Assembly: GCA_937901225.1 (NCBI GenBank)
Contig: CALCGX010000123.1
Location: 1-24,205, forward strand
Direction of reading: 5' to 3'
DNA: 24,205 nt
DNA from: an uncultured Bacteroidales bacterium
GTDB taxonomy: Bacteria > Bacteroidota > Bacteroidia > Bacteroidales > Paludibacteraceae
In this document: positions 8,954-16,670 of the stretch, one piece after another
How positions within the stretch are numbered: position 1 is the stretch's first letter
Layout: each line of letters starts with the position of its first letter
Made by a program: the position numbers and the translations under genes
The notes under the pieces: generated by a model
Told to the model about the DNA's origin: nothing
The model's input: only the letters and a program-made list of their open reading frames with translations
The model's database searches: none

Positions 8954-9014
8954 AATTATGCTTTTTTTGTAGTTATCGTTTGAGTATTTTTAATACGAAA
9001 TAAGAAATCCGCTG

Positions 9015-9022
9015 CAAAGGTA
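9015..9022 (-). promoter_or_regulatory. Bacteroidetes -7 promoter element upstream of the RhuM remnant
   Basis: On the minus strand the octamer TACCTTTG fits the Bacteroidetes -7 consensus TAnnTTTG. A convincing -33 TTTG at 19-21 bp is not present; only a GTTTTAG-like sequence lies there. The RhuM start codon is 62 bases downstream. Confidence 0.45.
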
Positions 9023-9100
9023 CTACATCAAACTGCTAAAACTTGTCAGTATCTCAAAGAAAATTACAAAAAAATGCACTTTTTTAATTTTGGAATAGGA

Positions 9101-9232
9101 AGTTAGTTCTAAAATGGAACGAACTGAGGAAGTTGTTGCAATTTGCGATAACATTCCCAAAGGAACCAGTCACAAACTGTGACCAGTTTATCAGTTGTCA
9201 AGTAATCCTTGATAACTGTCGCAATTGCGACA
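9101..9232. repeat. Run of five dyad symmetries
   Basis: Five inverted repeats follow one another in 132 bases: AGTTAGTTC/GAACGAACT (9101-9125, one mismatch); GTTGTTGCAA/TTGCGATAAC (9132-9152, two wobble pairs); GTCACA/TGTGAC (9169-9183); CAGTTGTCAAG/CTTGATAACTG (9192-9218, one wobble); and the perfect 16-bp palindrome TGTCGCAATTGCGACA (9217-9232). On the minus strand parts of this read SQFVT and LSQIATTS. That recalls the SQ-x-x-T stretch of the ORF6N remnant at 9469-9654, so the tract may be degenerate coding sequence. No gene is supported between 8954 and 9468. Confidence 0.6.
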
Positions 9233-9292
9233 ACTAGTGCTTAGGTATTATGCAGATTTTGCATATTACTTTGATTGGCAGTTCATTTTCTA

Positions 9293-9325
9293 CCTCTACG
9301 AGATCATCCTTAAATATATCCCTTA
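9293..9325. repeat. Diverged direct repeat copy R2
   Basis: CTCTACGAGATCATCC and the following bases to CCCTTA match the core of R1 (8150) and R3 (9665) at roughly 80% identity. The poly-A end present in R1 and R3 is lacking. A 66-codon ORF running through it (9225-9425) is not credible as a gene. Confidence 0.6.
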
Positions 9326-9373
9326 TCCGTTACCGAAAAGCATAAAAACACTTATACCCTGCTCCAAATGTGT

Positions 9374-9434
9374 AAAAAAAAGCGAGATTTGGCTGGGTTT
9401 GTGTAAAATAATGTGCAAAACTTAGCCAAATCTC
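9374..9434 (-). terminator. Terminator-like hairpin on the minus strand
   Basis: On the minus strand GAGATTTGGCT (9434-9424) pairs perfectly with AGCCAAATCTC (9394-9384), an 11-bp stem with a 29-base, partly self-complementary loop. GC and then eight T follow (9381-9374). It is the first good minus-strand terminator downstream of the nine-gene operon, whose last stop is at 9746, and may end that transcript. Confidence 0.65.
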
Positions 9435-9468
9435 AATAAAAATACACGATTTAGTTTTTCTTATTTAA

Positions 9469-9654
9469 TTAAAAGCAGCACCGTGTGAGGGTGCTGCGGG
9501 GGAGAGAGTGGCATAGCAATTCCGTTTTCCGTAAAGGCATAAGGAAGATAGCGACGTCTCCATGACTTGATGTCACAATTTGTGATTTCAAACTTACTTC
9601 TATACCTAAGGTTGCATTTTGTGACCTCAAGTTTGTCCGATTGACATCTGCCAT
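9469..9654 (-). pseudogene. ORF6N-domain protein remnant
   Basis: The ORF begins MADVNRTNLRSQNATL and continues with SLKSQIVTSS. This is the end of an ORF6N DNA-binding domain, found in phage-type antirepressor-like proteins of Bacteroidetes. The family then continues W-GGRR-YLPYAFTE-x-G-x-AM. Here that segment is intact but in the next frame (SWRRRYLPYAFTENGIAM), so a frameshift near 9560 breaks the gene. The N-terminal half of the domain and everything after the AM are missing. It is the third broken gene of this mobile-element-associated type within 1.8 kb. Confidence 0.7.
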
Positions 9655-9664
9655 TCCATTTTCT

Positions 9665-9733
9665 GGCTCTACGACATCATCCTAAATTATGTCCCTTGAA
9701 ATTGGGGAGAAATCCTAGAAAAGAAAAAAGATG
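9665..9733. repeat. Direct repeat copy R3 (about 69 bp)
   Basis: This copy is nearly identical to R1 (8150-8218), starting at GGCTCTACGA and ending in AAAAAAGATG. It ends 13 bases before the last stop codon of the nine-gene operon, so it marks the exact left edge of that operon. Confidence 0.8.
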
Positions 9734-9745
9734 GTGAGTTGTGAA

Positions 9746-10594
9746 CTATAGCAGGTTGAGTTCTTGCAGTTTTTTGTCTAACTCGTCAAGGCTTTGAATG
9801 AGGACGTCACGACCTTTTGGCCCTTTGTTTGGTCCCACAATACCAGCAGCTTCCAATTGATTGGATAGCCTTGCGGCTCGGTTGTAACCTAAATCAAAAG
9901 CTCGTTGCAATCGTGACGTAGAACCTTCTTGTCTAGTTACAACATAGCGAGCGACATCTGCGAACATTGGGTCAAGACGCTTCAAATCAACGATACCATA
10001 GAGTGTAATTAATGTAGATTCTGTAGAATGGATATCCACATCGTTGACAGGAGAATCTATTTTGTCGCCCTCATGGATTTCTTCGTTTTTTAGTTTTTGC
10101 AATTCCTGTAGTTTCTGTTCCAATTCGTCAAGGCTTTGAATGAGGACATCACGACCTTTTGGCCCTTTGTTTGGTCCCACAATACCAGCAGCTTCCAATT
10201 GATCGGAAAGTTTACCGGCTCGGTTGTAACCTAAATCAAACGCCCGTTGCAATCGCGAAGTAGAACCTTCTTGCTTAGTTACAACATAGCGTGCGACATC
10301 ATTAAATATTGGATCAAGTTTTGTTAGATCAACGATACCAGGACATGGTAGGTCAGAAGTGTCAAAAGATGGCGCACTATCAATTGCCGTTGTATATTTT
10401 GTTCTACCAGTATTGCTTCTGCTCTTTGTCGTAGTCTTGCGAGTAGTAGATTTGCTGGTTTTTGTTGTTGATGATGTGCTAGAAAATAATAGTGCACCAA
10501 GTCCTAATGCACCTTTGAACATTTTTCCTATAGTTTTGTAGCCCTTTGCTGCTTTTCTAGACCACATCTTGTCATAATCTACCATGTGTGCCAT
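9746..10594 (-). CDS. Tandem FtsK-gamma domain DNA-binding protein without a motor
   Basis: The 282-aa protein carries two copies of the FtsK/SpoIIIE gamma domain, a winged helix that in FtsK reads oriented chromosome sequences. Copy 1 is at about 86-157 and copy 2 at about 200-271. Both show DP-[IM]-F-x-DVARYVVT, then STSRLQRAFDLGYNRA, then QLEAAGIVGPNKGPKGRDVL, very close to real FtsK C-termini. No Walker A/B motor domain exists. The first 85 residues are basic and Ser/Thr-rich, with a short hydrophobic stretch (GALGLGALLF, 28-37) too short for a sure membrane span. Short coiled-coil-like tails (LDELEQKLQELQKL) follow each domain. It is the last gene of the operon, 12 bases after the channel gene. 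A DNA-sensing or anchoring role is inferred. Confidence 0.88.
   Translation of the reverse strand: MAHMVDYDKMWSRKAAKGYKTIGKMFKGALGLGALLFSSTSSTTKTSKSTTRKTTTKSRSNTGRTKYTTAIDSAPSFDTSDLPCPGIVDLTKLDPIFNDVARYVVTKQEGSTSRLQRAFDLGYNRAGKLSDQLEAAGIVGPNKGPKGRDVLIQSLDELEQKLQELQKLKNEEIHEGDKIDSPVNDVDIHSTESTLITLYGIVDLKRLDPMFADVARYVVTRQEGSTSRLQRAFDLGYNRAARLSNQLEAAGIVGPNKGPKGRDVLIQSLDELDKKLQELNLL
9783..10203 (-). repeat. Direct repeat encoding the two FtsK-gamma copies
   Basis: The segments beginning at 9783 and 10125 repeat with a 342-bp (114-codon) offset. They are almost identical for about 75 bp and remain similar beyond. The gene arose by recent tandem duplication of one gamma domain plus linker. Confidence 0.85.
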
Positions 10595-10606
10595 ATTATG
10601 ATAAAC

Positions 10607-11395
10607 TTATTTGATTTGTTTCTTGAGTTCGTTAAGGGTATTTTGTATCTCATCCAATTGTTTCTTTATGTCGTCATTATTGTCTGCAACCATAGCGTCA
10701 ACAAAAACGGAATTTATAAATGACAATCCAATGATACCTCCAAACAATAAAAGAATACAAAAATATGCACGTACAAACTCTGCAACTAATGATGAATCTC
10801 CATAGTATGCAGCAAGTGTATTAGGTATTTCGTACCATCCTTCTACCGTACATATTTGAAACATAGCATATATAGAATGTAATGGTGTCTGAAAATGTTC
10901 TGGGTCAGCATCCTTAAACAAACTATAGTTAAGTAAACCAAAGATGACTATCAAAACTAGAAAACTTAGCAATATAGCATATGACTCACGCATTGCTATT
11001 TTGAAACCCTTTACGATTTTACTGAAATTTGGGAAAAAGTGCATAATCCGAAAAAAACGTAGGACACGTATCAGTCGGAATAAGAGTAAAATAGATAAGC
11101 TTGCTATCCCATTAGGAATAAATAATGCTAGTACCGATGGAATGGAAAGAATTACTAATATTCCATCTAATCGGTTCCAACCACTTTTCCAATACCTTTT
11201 CCAACCTAATATTGCATGTTTGATTATCATTTCTATTAGGAAAATGATAGTACATGTAACATCTAATAGGTTAAGAATAATACACGAATCATCCGTGGCT
11301 TGTAAATATATAATGAATGAATTTACAAAAATGACAGATAGAATAAATTTCTCATTTAAGAAAAGTTTTTTCAGCAATAAAACTATTTGTTTCAT
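10607..11395 (-). CDS. Voltage-gated cation channel of the bacterial Nav/Cav (NaChBac-like) family
   Basis: The 262-aa protein is a single six-helix ion-channel subunit that would tetramerise in the inner membrane. S1-S3 lie at about 15-33, 42-63 and 76-93, with the conserved N74-x-x-D77 of S3. S4 has four arginines at every third position (R107, R110, R113, R116), a true voltage sensor. The pore loop ends in the filter T-V-E-G-W-Y-E (183-189), followed by S6 and a coiled-coil tail (about 240-262) like the tetramerising tail of NaChBac. Sodium channels of the family have TLESWAS. As I recall, the calcium-selective CavMr has TLEGWVD. Gly at position 4 and an acid at position 7 here suggest Ca2+ rather than Na+ permeation. 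It lies 37 bases after the nuclease gene in the operon. Confidence 0.9.
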   Translation of the reverse strand: MKQIVLLLKKLFLNEKFILSVIFVNSFIIYLQATDDSCIILNLLDVTCTIIFLIEMIIKHAILGWKRYWKSGWNRLDGILVILSIPSVLALFIPNGIASLSILLLFRLIRVLRFFRIMHFFPNFSKIVKGFKIAMRESYAILLSFLVLIVIFGLLNYSLFKDADPEHFQTPLHSIYAMFQICTVEGWYEIPNTLAAYYGDSSLVAEFVRAYFCILLLFGGIIGLSFINSVFVDAMVADNNDDIKKQLDEIQNTLNELKKQIK

Positions 11396-11432
11396 GTTGA
11401 TTCAATATTTTGTATGGAAACGATTTGCGGAG

Positions 11433-12242
11433 TTATAGTGTCCAATCACTTATTTGAAAATCACTTTCTATATTCGCTTCTATACTATCAGGGAGATTAT
11501 AGAAGAAATCAATACCAGTAATGTTTTCAATATCATCAACTGAAGTCATATATGTCATCAAAGGTTTATTCCCTGCCTCGTTTGCGAACATGAAGCCGAT
11601 AGAAGTCCATGATGAATTATTTTTTCGCAAAAATACTTTGTAAAATGCTGCGGGGACAACAATTCGATGATTATTTCCAATAGTAACATTTTCATCATAT
11701 ACGATAGGTCCGCATGCGATATATATGCTTCCGTATTTTCTTGCCCAATCCCGAGCAAGTTCCTCCAAATCGTTCCAATCACCCCGATTAAGATTTTGAT
11801 TTTGAGGGCAGATGTTAGTCATATAAAAACTTTCTCGCATGGCTTGTTCTGACCATTTCATGTCAGCAGCCGGTGCCATATGTCCGCGGTCGTAACCAGA
11901 ATGTGTATAGTCATATGTAACAATGGGATCTCCATTTACTAAAGGGTCTGGTGCAAAATGATTAGAACGCTCTACATTGCCATACAACTCATCATTAGTC
12001 AGTTCATACGCAACCCAATTTGGGAGATTCCAGTCATGGTTATAACTAAGAGTATATGCGAAGTGTTTTATGAGTTGTTCGTTATAATTTGTCATTACTT
12101 TCGGGATCTCAAGGTTCGATATATTAGTAACATCTTCCGTACTGCATGAAACTTTTGTTTTAGGAAGAAAATATATTGCTCCCGAAATACAGAGAGAACA
12201 AATAATCAATGCTGCTATAATGTGAGATGCCCTATTTTTCAT
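11433..12242 (-). CDS. Envelope-located DNA/RNA non-specific endonuclease (NUC1 family)
   Basis: The 269-aa protein is a beta-beta-alpha-metal nuclease of the DNA/RNA non-specific family, which includes Serratia nuclease. The signature YDRGHMAPAADM has Asp118-Arg-Gly-His121, where His121 is the general base. NQNLNRGDW holds the metal-binding Asn152. The N-terminus has a hydrophobic span (about residues 7-26) after a basic start. This is a signal peptide or an uncleaved anchor, so the nuclease domain should face the periplasm. Secreted homologues usually digest extracellular nucleic acid. Being inside this operon suggests it acts on DNA entering or leaving the cell, but that is inference. It starts 11 bases after the stop of the preceding gene. 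Confidence 0.9.
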   Translation of the reverse strand: MKNRASHIIAALIICSLCISGAIYFLPKTKVSCSTEDVTNISNLEIPKVMTNYNEQLIKHFAYTLSYNHDWNLPNWVAYELTNDELYGNVERSNHFAPDPLVNGDPIVTYDYTHSGYDRGHMAPAADMKWSEQAMRESFYMTNICPQNQNLNRGDWNDLEELARDWARKYGSIYIACGPIVYDENVTIGNNHRIVVPAAFYKVFLRKNNSSWTSIGFMFANEAGNKPLMTYMTSVDDIENITGIDFFYNLPDSIEANIESDFQISDWTL

Positions 12243-12253
12243 AACAAAAATGA

Positions 12254-12778
12254 CTATTTGTCATACGGTAAGAAAATGTCTAAATCTTTGATATTGGCGC
12301 CACGTTGTAACGCTTCTTTTGCACATTGTTTAGCAATAGCATTAAAATCAGCATATCCAAGTCCAAATAGTGATTGGAGTTCGCCTTTGACAAGCACTTC
12401 AGAAGCGTCAATACGATTATCTTCATATAGTTTCTCTAATTGTCCTATAAGCAAATCGTGCACACGTTCCATTTTGCGCAATGCAGCATAATCTTCACCA
12501 TCTATGCGGAATAGGAGTTGTAAATCTCGAATGCAAGACACCTCATATGGAGCTAAAATATCATCTTCAAGACAAAGTTCTGCATAGTCTAATACTACAT
12601 TAATGGTAAACTCTTTAAACCTTGCTATATCTTCAATTCCTTTCTCTTCCTTGAATTTGAACATAGCAACGGGATCTATTCCATTAGCGACAATTACCTC
12701 AAGTATTGCATTAAGAAATGCTGGATATTCCTTGTTGGCAATGAGTTGAGCTATAGAGTTTTGGATAGTATTAGTCAT
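12254..12778 (-). CDS. Helical protein of unknown function with an internal repeat
   Basis: The 174-aa protein has no signal peptide, membrane span or metal site that I can identify and is predicted to be almost all helical and acidic. Two segments share one pattern: LQLLFRIDGEDYAALRK (about 88-104) and LQSLFGLGYADFNAIAKQ (about 134-151), that is LQ-x-LF-x-hydrophobic-x-x-x-D[YF]-x-x-[LI]. The family is not recognised; a TerB-like or other helical bundle is conceivable. It sits 3 bases after the small lipoprotein gene and 11 bases before the nuclease gene, so it is translated with them. A cytoplasmic adaptor or an inhibitor of a neighbour would fit but is unsupported. Confidence 0.8.
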   Translation of the reverse strand: MTNTIQNSIAQLIANKEYPAFLNAILEVIVANGIDPVAMFKFKEEKGIEDIARFKEFTINVVLDYAELCLEDDILAPYEVSCIRDLQLLFRIDGEDYAALRKMERVHDLLIGQLEKLYEDNRIDASEVLVKGELQSLFGLGYADFNAIAKQCAKEALQRGANIKDLDIFLPYDK

Positions 12779-12781
12779 AAT

Positions 12782-13138
12782 TTATTCTTTATTAAATAGT
12801 TCGTTTAACACACCGATACCTTCATTAATGAGGCTCTCAAATTGTGTAGCTGCATTATCAATGCCATGTCTTAAAAATACAGCATCAATCTTACTATTGA
12901 GCTCATCAATGCCTTTTCTCTCCTCAGCTGACATATCTGTCATCAAAATAGCATACTGCTCTCGTAACTGCTGGTAACGTGTTTCTGCTGCGTCCCAATC
13001 TGTTGCAGTATATGTTTCGTTTTGCTCTAAGAATTGTTCAGTAAAGTGCTGATGGTCTTGAATATATTTATCCTTATCGGACATACATGAGATCATTACC
13101 AACGACACAAGAACCAGTACAATAATACGAAGTTTCAT
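12782..13138 (-). CDS. Small helical lipoprotein
   Basis: The 118-aa protein has a clear lipoprotein signal with lipobox MISC (Cys18), then an acidic, helical region. The stretch YTATDWDAAETRYQQL recalls small Bacteroidetes lipoproteins of the DUF6565 type, but the assignment is tentative. With no retention signal I can judge, the lipid anchor could be in the inner or outer membrane, facing the periplasm. It lies 7 bases after the protease gene and 3 bases before the helical gene. A structural or tethering role in the envelope part of the system is possible. Confidence 0.85.
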   Translation of the reverse strand: MKLRIIVLVLVSLVMISCMSDKDKYIQDHQHFTEQFLEQNETYTATDWDAAETRYQQLREQYAILMTDMSAEERKGIDELNSKIDAVFLRHGIDNAATQFESLINEGIGVLNELFNKE

Positions 13139-13145
13139 AATATTT

Positions 13146-16100
13146 TCAATTTAGAATTGCAATCTCTTTTGTCTCGAGAGCATTAAGTTGTAACAATGTT
13201 ATTTTATATTGTGAACTATCTTTGCAGAGTTTTGGGGAATTTTGGAAGTTCTTATTGCAGATAGAATCCCAAGTTGTACGATTGTCTTCGAATGCAGTAT
13301 CTATAAACAGTAATTTACAACTTGCGTTCTGTGCTGCAGCAGTACTGATTGTGGAGTTTGTACGTACAAAATGTTTTGACTTCTTATCCATTTGTTGAAG
13401 CAATGTATCAAGATTTGTATAATCACGTTCCACATAATCATAGCGACTTTCGCCTACAATGTGTTGATAAATAGAGAAGTTATCCAATTTAGCAAAAAGC
13501 TCACGCACCAAGGTTTCTTTTAGATTATTTTTGAAACGAACAACTTCTTCCTCTTCAACGTTATACGTGTTCTTAAACATACGATAAAGACGGATACTCT
13601 CTGTTATTTTATCTTTGCATAGATCAAAGTAGTGATCAAGACACTTGTTTGAAACCAGAGATAGGAATGGGTCACGAACATCATCTTTCATATTCCGTTC
13701 TATCTCTTCTTTCCGCCATTCTTTTAAATTACCGACATAAGATCGCATACCATTGTATTTTGAGTGTAAATTATGGAATAGTTTGGCAAGCGAGTCGATA
13801 ATCATACCAGCGACATGTGATTTTAGTTTTATTATCTCTAATTGTTGTGAAAGATGTTGCGCATTTTCTTCTTCTTGTGTTATGCTGTTTATATAATCTT
13901 CATTAAGCGTAATCAACCCATGATGACGTCGCCAATTCCATAGGCAAAAGAAGAGTATATTCAGCGCATATAAACCATAGAAAATGTAACTTGCAGTATT
14001 CAAGAATAGTTCGTTAGCAGGAATCTTCGCCACAAATAATAGAATAGTATATACTATGAGATAAATTGCTACACTTATTCCAAAGAGGATGCGCCCTTTA
14101 ATTGTATCCTTTTTATATTCTTCCAATGCGTGGCTTCGTTCCTCTTGCAAATCATCCTTCTTTTTCATACACTGATTACGCTCCAATTGTAAGCGTTCAA
14201 TTGTACCATCACAAATAGAGGTTCGATTACTATTATTACCTAATGCTTGGAATATTTTATTGTATGTAAGTTCCTTATCTTGCAAAATGGTTTCCAAACG
14301 CGAAAGATGGCGTTTCTCTTCTTCAATGAGAATACGCAGAAGAGCCGATTTAATACGTGAGTTCGACATGTCAAAACTCAATGTCACTTTGAGATCATTA
14401 CCTGCAACGCGAATCTCAGAATCGTTAACTTCTGTAATAATGCAAGCTACATTAAGAAAATCCTCGAAATAAGAATATGGAATATAGCAATATCCTTGGT
14501 CTCCGAACTTTGGTCCCCAAGAGTTTCGTACAATGAAAATTTTGTCTTCGTCAGAGTATCCACACACCACCATGGCATGATTCCCTGATTGTCCATTTTC
14601 AACCTCAATCTCAGAGGGACGAGCAATAAAGCCACCGATTGGTTCAAAGGAATCAAACACTTTTAGTGAAACGGCTACCGGATAACCTTGAGCTATAGCT
14701 GATTTGATATGATTCAAATCTCTTTGTACATTGAGTGCCTTGACAACTTTTCGTTGAAGTGCATCTTCATACGCCTCATTAGAAGGCATTGGCATATCGG
14801 GTTTGTCGGTGTATGGGCAATAATGCTCTGCACAAACTCCTTCTGTACCCATTGTGACTACCACATTGTATAACGAGCTACCAGAATCTTCTCCAATTTC
14901 GTTAGTTATCTTACGCACATTGTAATATACGAAGGATTCACTAAGATCAATTTCTTTCTTGTGGTTCTTTTTTAGAATATATTCATAGATACTCACTAAA
15001 GCAAATGCAGAACAAGCGCCTAAATTCCCTTGATTTTTAATAGGAGTGAAGTATTTTCGTAAATCAGCCTTAGCAGGAACAGAAGTTGTTGGTCTATAAT
15101 CATCTTCAAGAGGTTTTTCAATTACATTTGATTGTAATTGATAGGTATGTCCATCAAAGACAAATCCTTTTTCTGTGAGTCGTTTTTGGCTTTGAGTATT
15201 TTCATAAATTTGTACCCCCAAAGCTTTTAATTCTCCAGACTTTAAACGAATGTAATTAGAAGACTCGCGCATAGAAACTTTAACGGACTTTAGTTCATCC
15301 AATACTACACTAGGCATAGTTACAGTTTCACCAGAAGTCGTAGATAGAACTGCATTTTCTGCTATTCGATTACAGTTTTCTTTGCGTGTTAACTCCTCTT
15401 GTGTATCTTCTTTTTTGACAGATTCTTTTAAGCGGAAGAGTCTATTATTAGCATCTACAAAAAAATCAAGCACTTCCCTGCTACAATCATCAATAACCAA
15501 TTGCTTCTTATTGAACATATATCCAATCAGTAGGTCATCGTCTTCTCCAAGTAGTTGTGCTAAAGTAGCTTTCTTTTCTGGAAGAGTAATCTCTGTTGAA
15601 TCGATATACGCTTGACATTCAAGTGTTAGACGCTCGATCTCTTTTTGGAGTTCAGGATGTATTTGCGCAATGATAGTATTTTGATCCATCTGTTTATCAA
15701 GCCTACTTTTAACTTGCGTATCATAGAAATGGGAGAATACATTTACATTCCGCAATAAGATATCTTGTACAATTTTGGATACCTTATTTACATCCACTTC
15801 CCCTTGCATCACCTTCTCTCTGTCTAGGATGTGAATATACGCTCTGTGCAATAGATACTGCACGAAATAATACTTGTCGAAACTTAGCACACTCAAACCC
15901 AAGGCATGAATAGGTCGTCTATCATCATACGCTGAGATATTGAACATCTCATTATAGTGACTGATAGTTAAGAGTGCAAACTCGCCAATGATGCGAACAA
16001 AACTCTCTTTATCCAAGTTTAGAGAAAGTCCGCTGGAATTACAGTTCTGAACGAGAATGAGATTGTTGAGTGAGCGGAAGTTTTTCTTTGAGGAAAGAAT

Positions 16101-16649
16101 ATCGTTAATAGTTTGTTTCGTCTGACGTTGGTATTCTGCCATTTTGATAGGAAGTGTTTCGGCTTCATTTTCAACGAGAAATGCCAAATCAGACGGTATA
16201 AGAAAGAGATCCGCCTCGTATTGTTGTGGGAGAGTGTCTATAGCAGCAAGGAACTCTTGAACTCGCTCCCAATATTTCTTCTCATATACAGGGAGATAGA
16301 AACATACGTGTAAAGCAGGAGAGTCACCAGGGTTATTGATGGTTATCTTCTGATTATATAACAACGAAAAACAATCTGTTAGATATTCAGTACGATTCGT
16401 TTCAGGAATAGAATAGAACTTATTTAACGATATGTTATATAAGTTTTCAATACCTGATACAAATTGACTTGCATCTGATTCGCAAGGTTGAGCGGCGTAC
16501 ATATGTGCGCCATTCTCTTCCTCGCGATAGAGCATTGCATTAAAGAAAGTATTTTCTTCTTTGCTACCATATCTAACTACATATTGCTTTATGTCAGTTA
16601 ATATACGCTCGGCATTATCACCAAGCATAATATGCACTGTATGTCTCAT
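13146..16649 (-). CDS. Large membrane-anchored papain-fold (C1 family) protease
   Basis: The 1167-aa protein has a papain-like cysteine protease core in the middle. The active-site region IKNQGNLGACSAFAL carries Cys546 with the oxyanion Gln in NQG. His691 is in SGNHAMVVCGY, and Asn709 in RNSWGPKFGDQGYCYIP completes the triad. About 500 residues precede it (an alpha/beta region, then helices) with no signal peptide. After the protease come a coiled-coil stretch (about 775-845), two membrane helices (about 854-874 and 882-904) and a helical C-terminus. The hairpin topology puts protease and both ends in the cytoplasm. There is no typical inhibitory propeptide. Papain-type enzymes in bacteria are usually secreted, so a cytoplasmic membrane-tethered form next to a tubulin-like gene is unusual. 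The start lies 29 bases after the tubulin-like stop. Confidence 0.88.
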   Translation of the reverse strand: MRHTVHIMLGDNAERILTDIKQYVVRYGSKEENTFFNAMLYREEENGAHMYAAQPCESDASQFVSGIENLYNISLNKFYSIPETNRTEYLTDCFSLLYNQKITINNPGDSPALHVCFYLPVYEKKYWERVQEFLAAIDTLPQQYEADLFLIPSDLAFLVENEAETLPIKMAEYQRQTKQTINDILSSKKNFRSLNNLILVQNCNSSGLSLNLDKESFVRIIGEFALLTISHYNEMFNISAYDDRRPIHALGLSVLSFDKYYFVQYLLHRAYIHILDREKVMQGEVDVNKVSKIVQDILLRNVNVFSHFYDTQVKSRLDKQMDQNTIIAQIHPELQKEIERLTLECQAYIDSTEITLPEKKATLAQLLGEDDDLLIGYMFNKKQLVIDDCSREVLDFFVDANNRLFRLKESVKKEDTQEELTRKENCNRIAENAVLSTTSGETVTMPSVVLDELKSVKVSMRESSNYIRLKSGELKALGVQIYENTQSQKRLTEKGFVFDGHTYQLQSNVIEKPLEDDYRPTTSVPAKADLRKYFTPIKNQGNLGACSAFALVSIYEYILKKNHKKEIDLSESFVYYNVRKITNEIGEDSGSSLYNVVVTMGTEGVCAEHYCPYTDKPDMPMPSNEAYEDALQRKVVKALNVQRDLNHIKSAIAQGYPVAVSLKVFDSFEPIGGFIARPSEIEVENGQSGNHAMVVCGYSDEDKIFIVRNSWGPKFGDQGYCYIPYSYFEDFLNVACIITEVNDSEIRVAGNDLKVTLSFDMSNSRIKSALLRILIEEEKRHLSRLETILQDKELTYNKIFQALGNNSNRTSICDGTIERLQLERNQCMKKKDDLQEERSHALEEYKKDTIKGRILFGISVAIYLIVYTILLFVAKIPANELFLNTASYIFYGLYALNILFFCLWNWRRHHGLITLNEDYINSITQEEENAQHLSQQLEIIKLKSHVAGMIIDSLAKLFHNLHSKYNGMRSYVGNLKEWRKEEIERNMKDDVRDPFLSLVSNKCLDHYFDLCKDKITESIRLYRMFKNTYNVEEEEVVRFKNNLKETLVRELFAKLDNFSIYQHIVGESRYDYVERDYTNLDTLLQQMDKKSKHFVRTNSTISTAAAQNASCKLLFIDTAFEDNRTTWDSICNKNFQNSPKLCKDSSQYKITLLQLNALETKEIAILN

Positions 16650-16670
16650 ATGTTTCTGCTGTTAGTTATC

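Noticed and set aside
9225..9425. 66-codon plus-strand ORF
   Set aside because: It runs through repeat R2 and the minus-strand terminator hairpin; no domain and no promoter.
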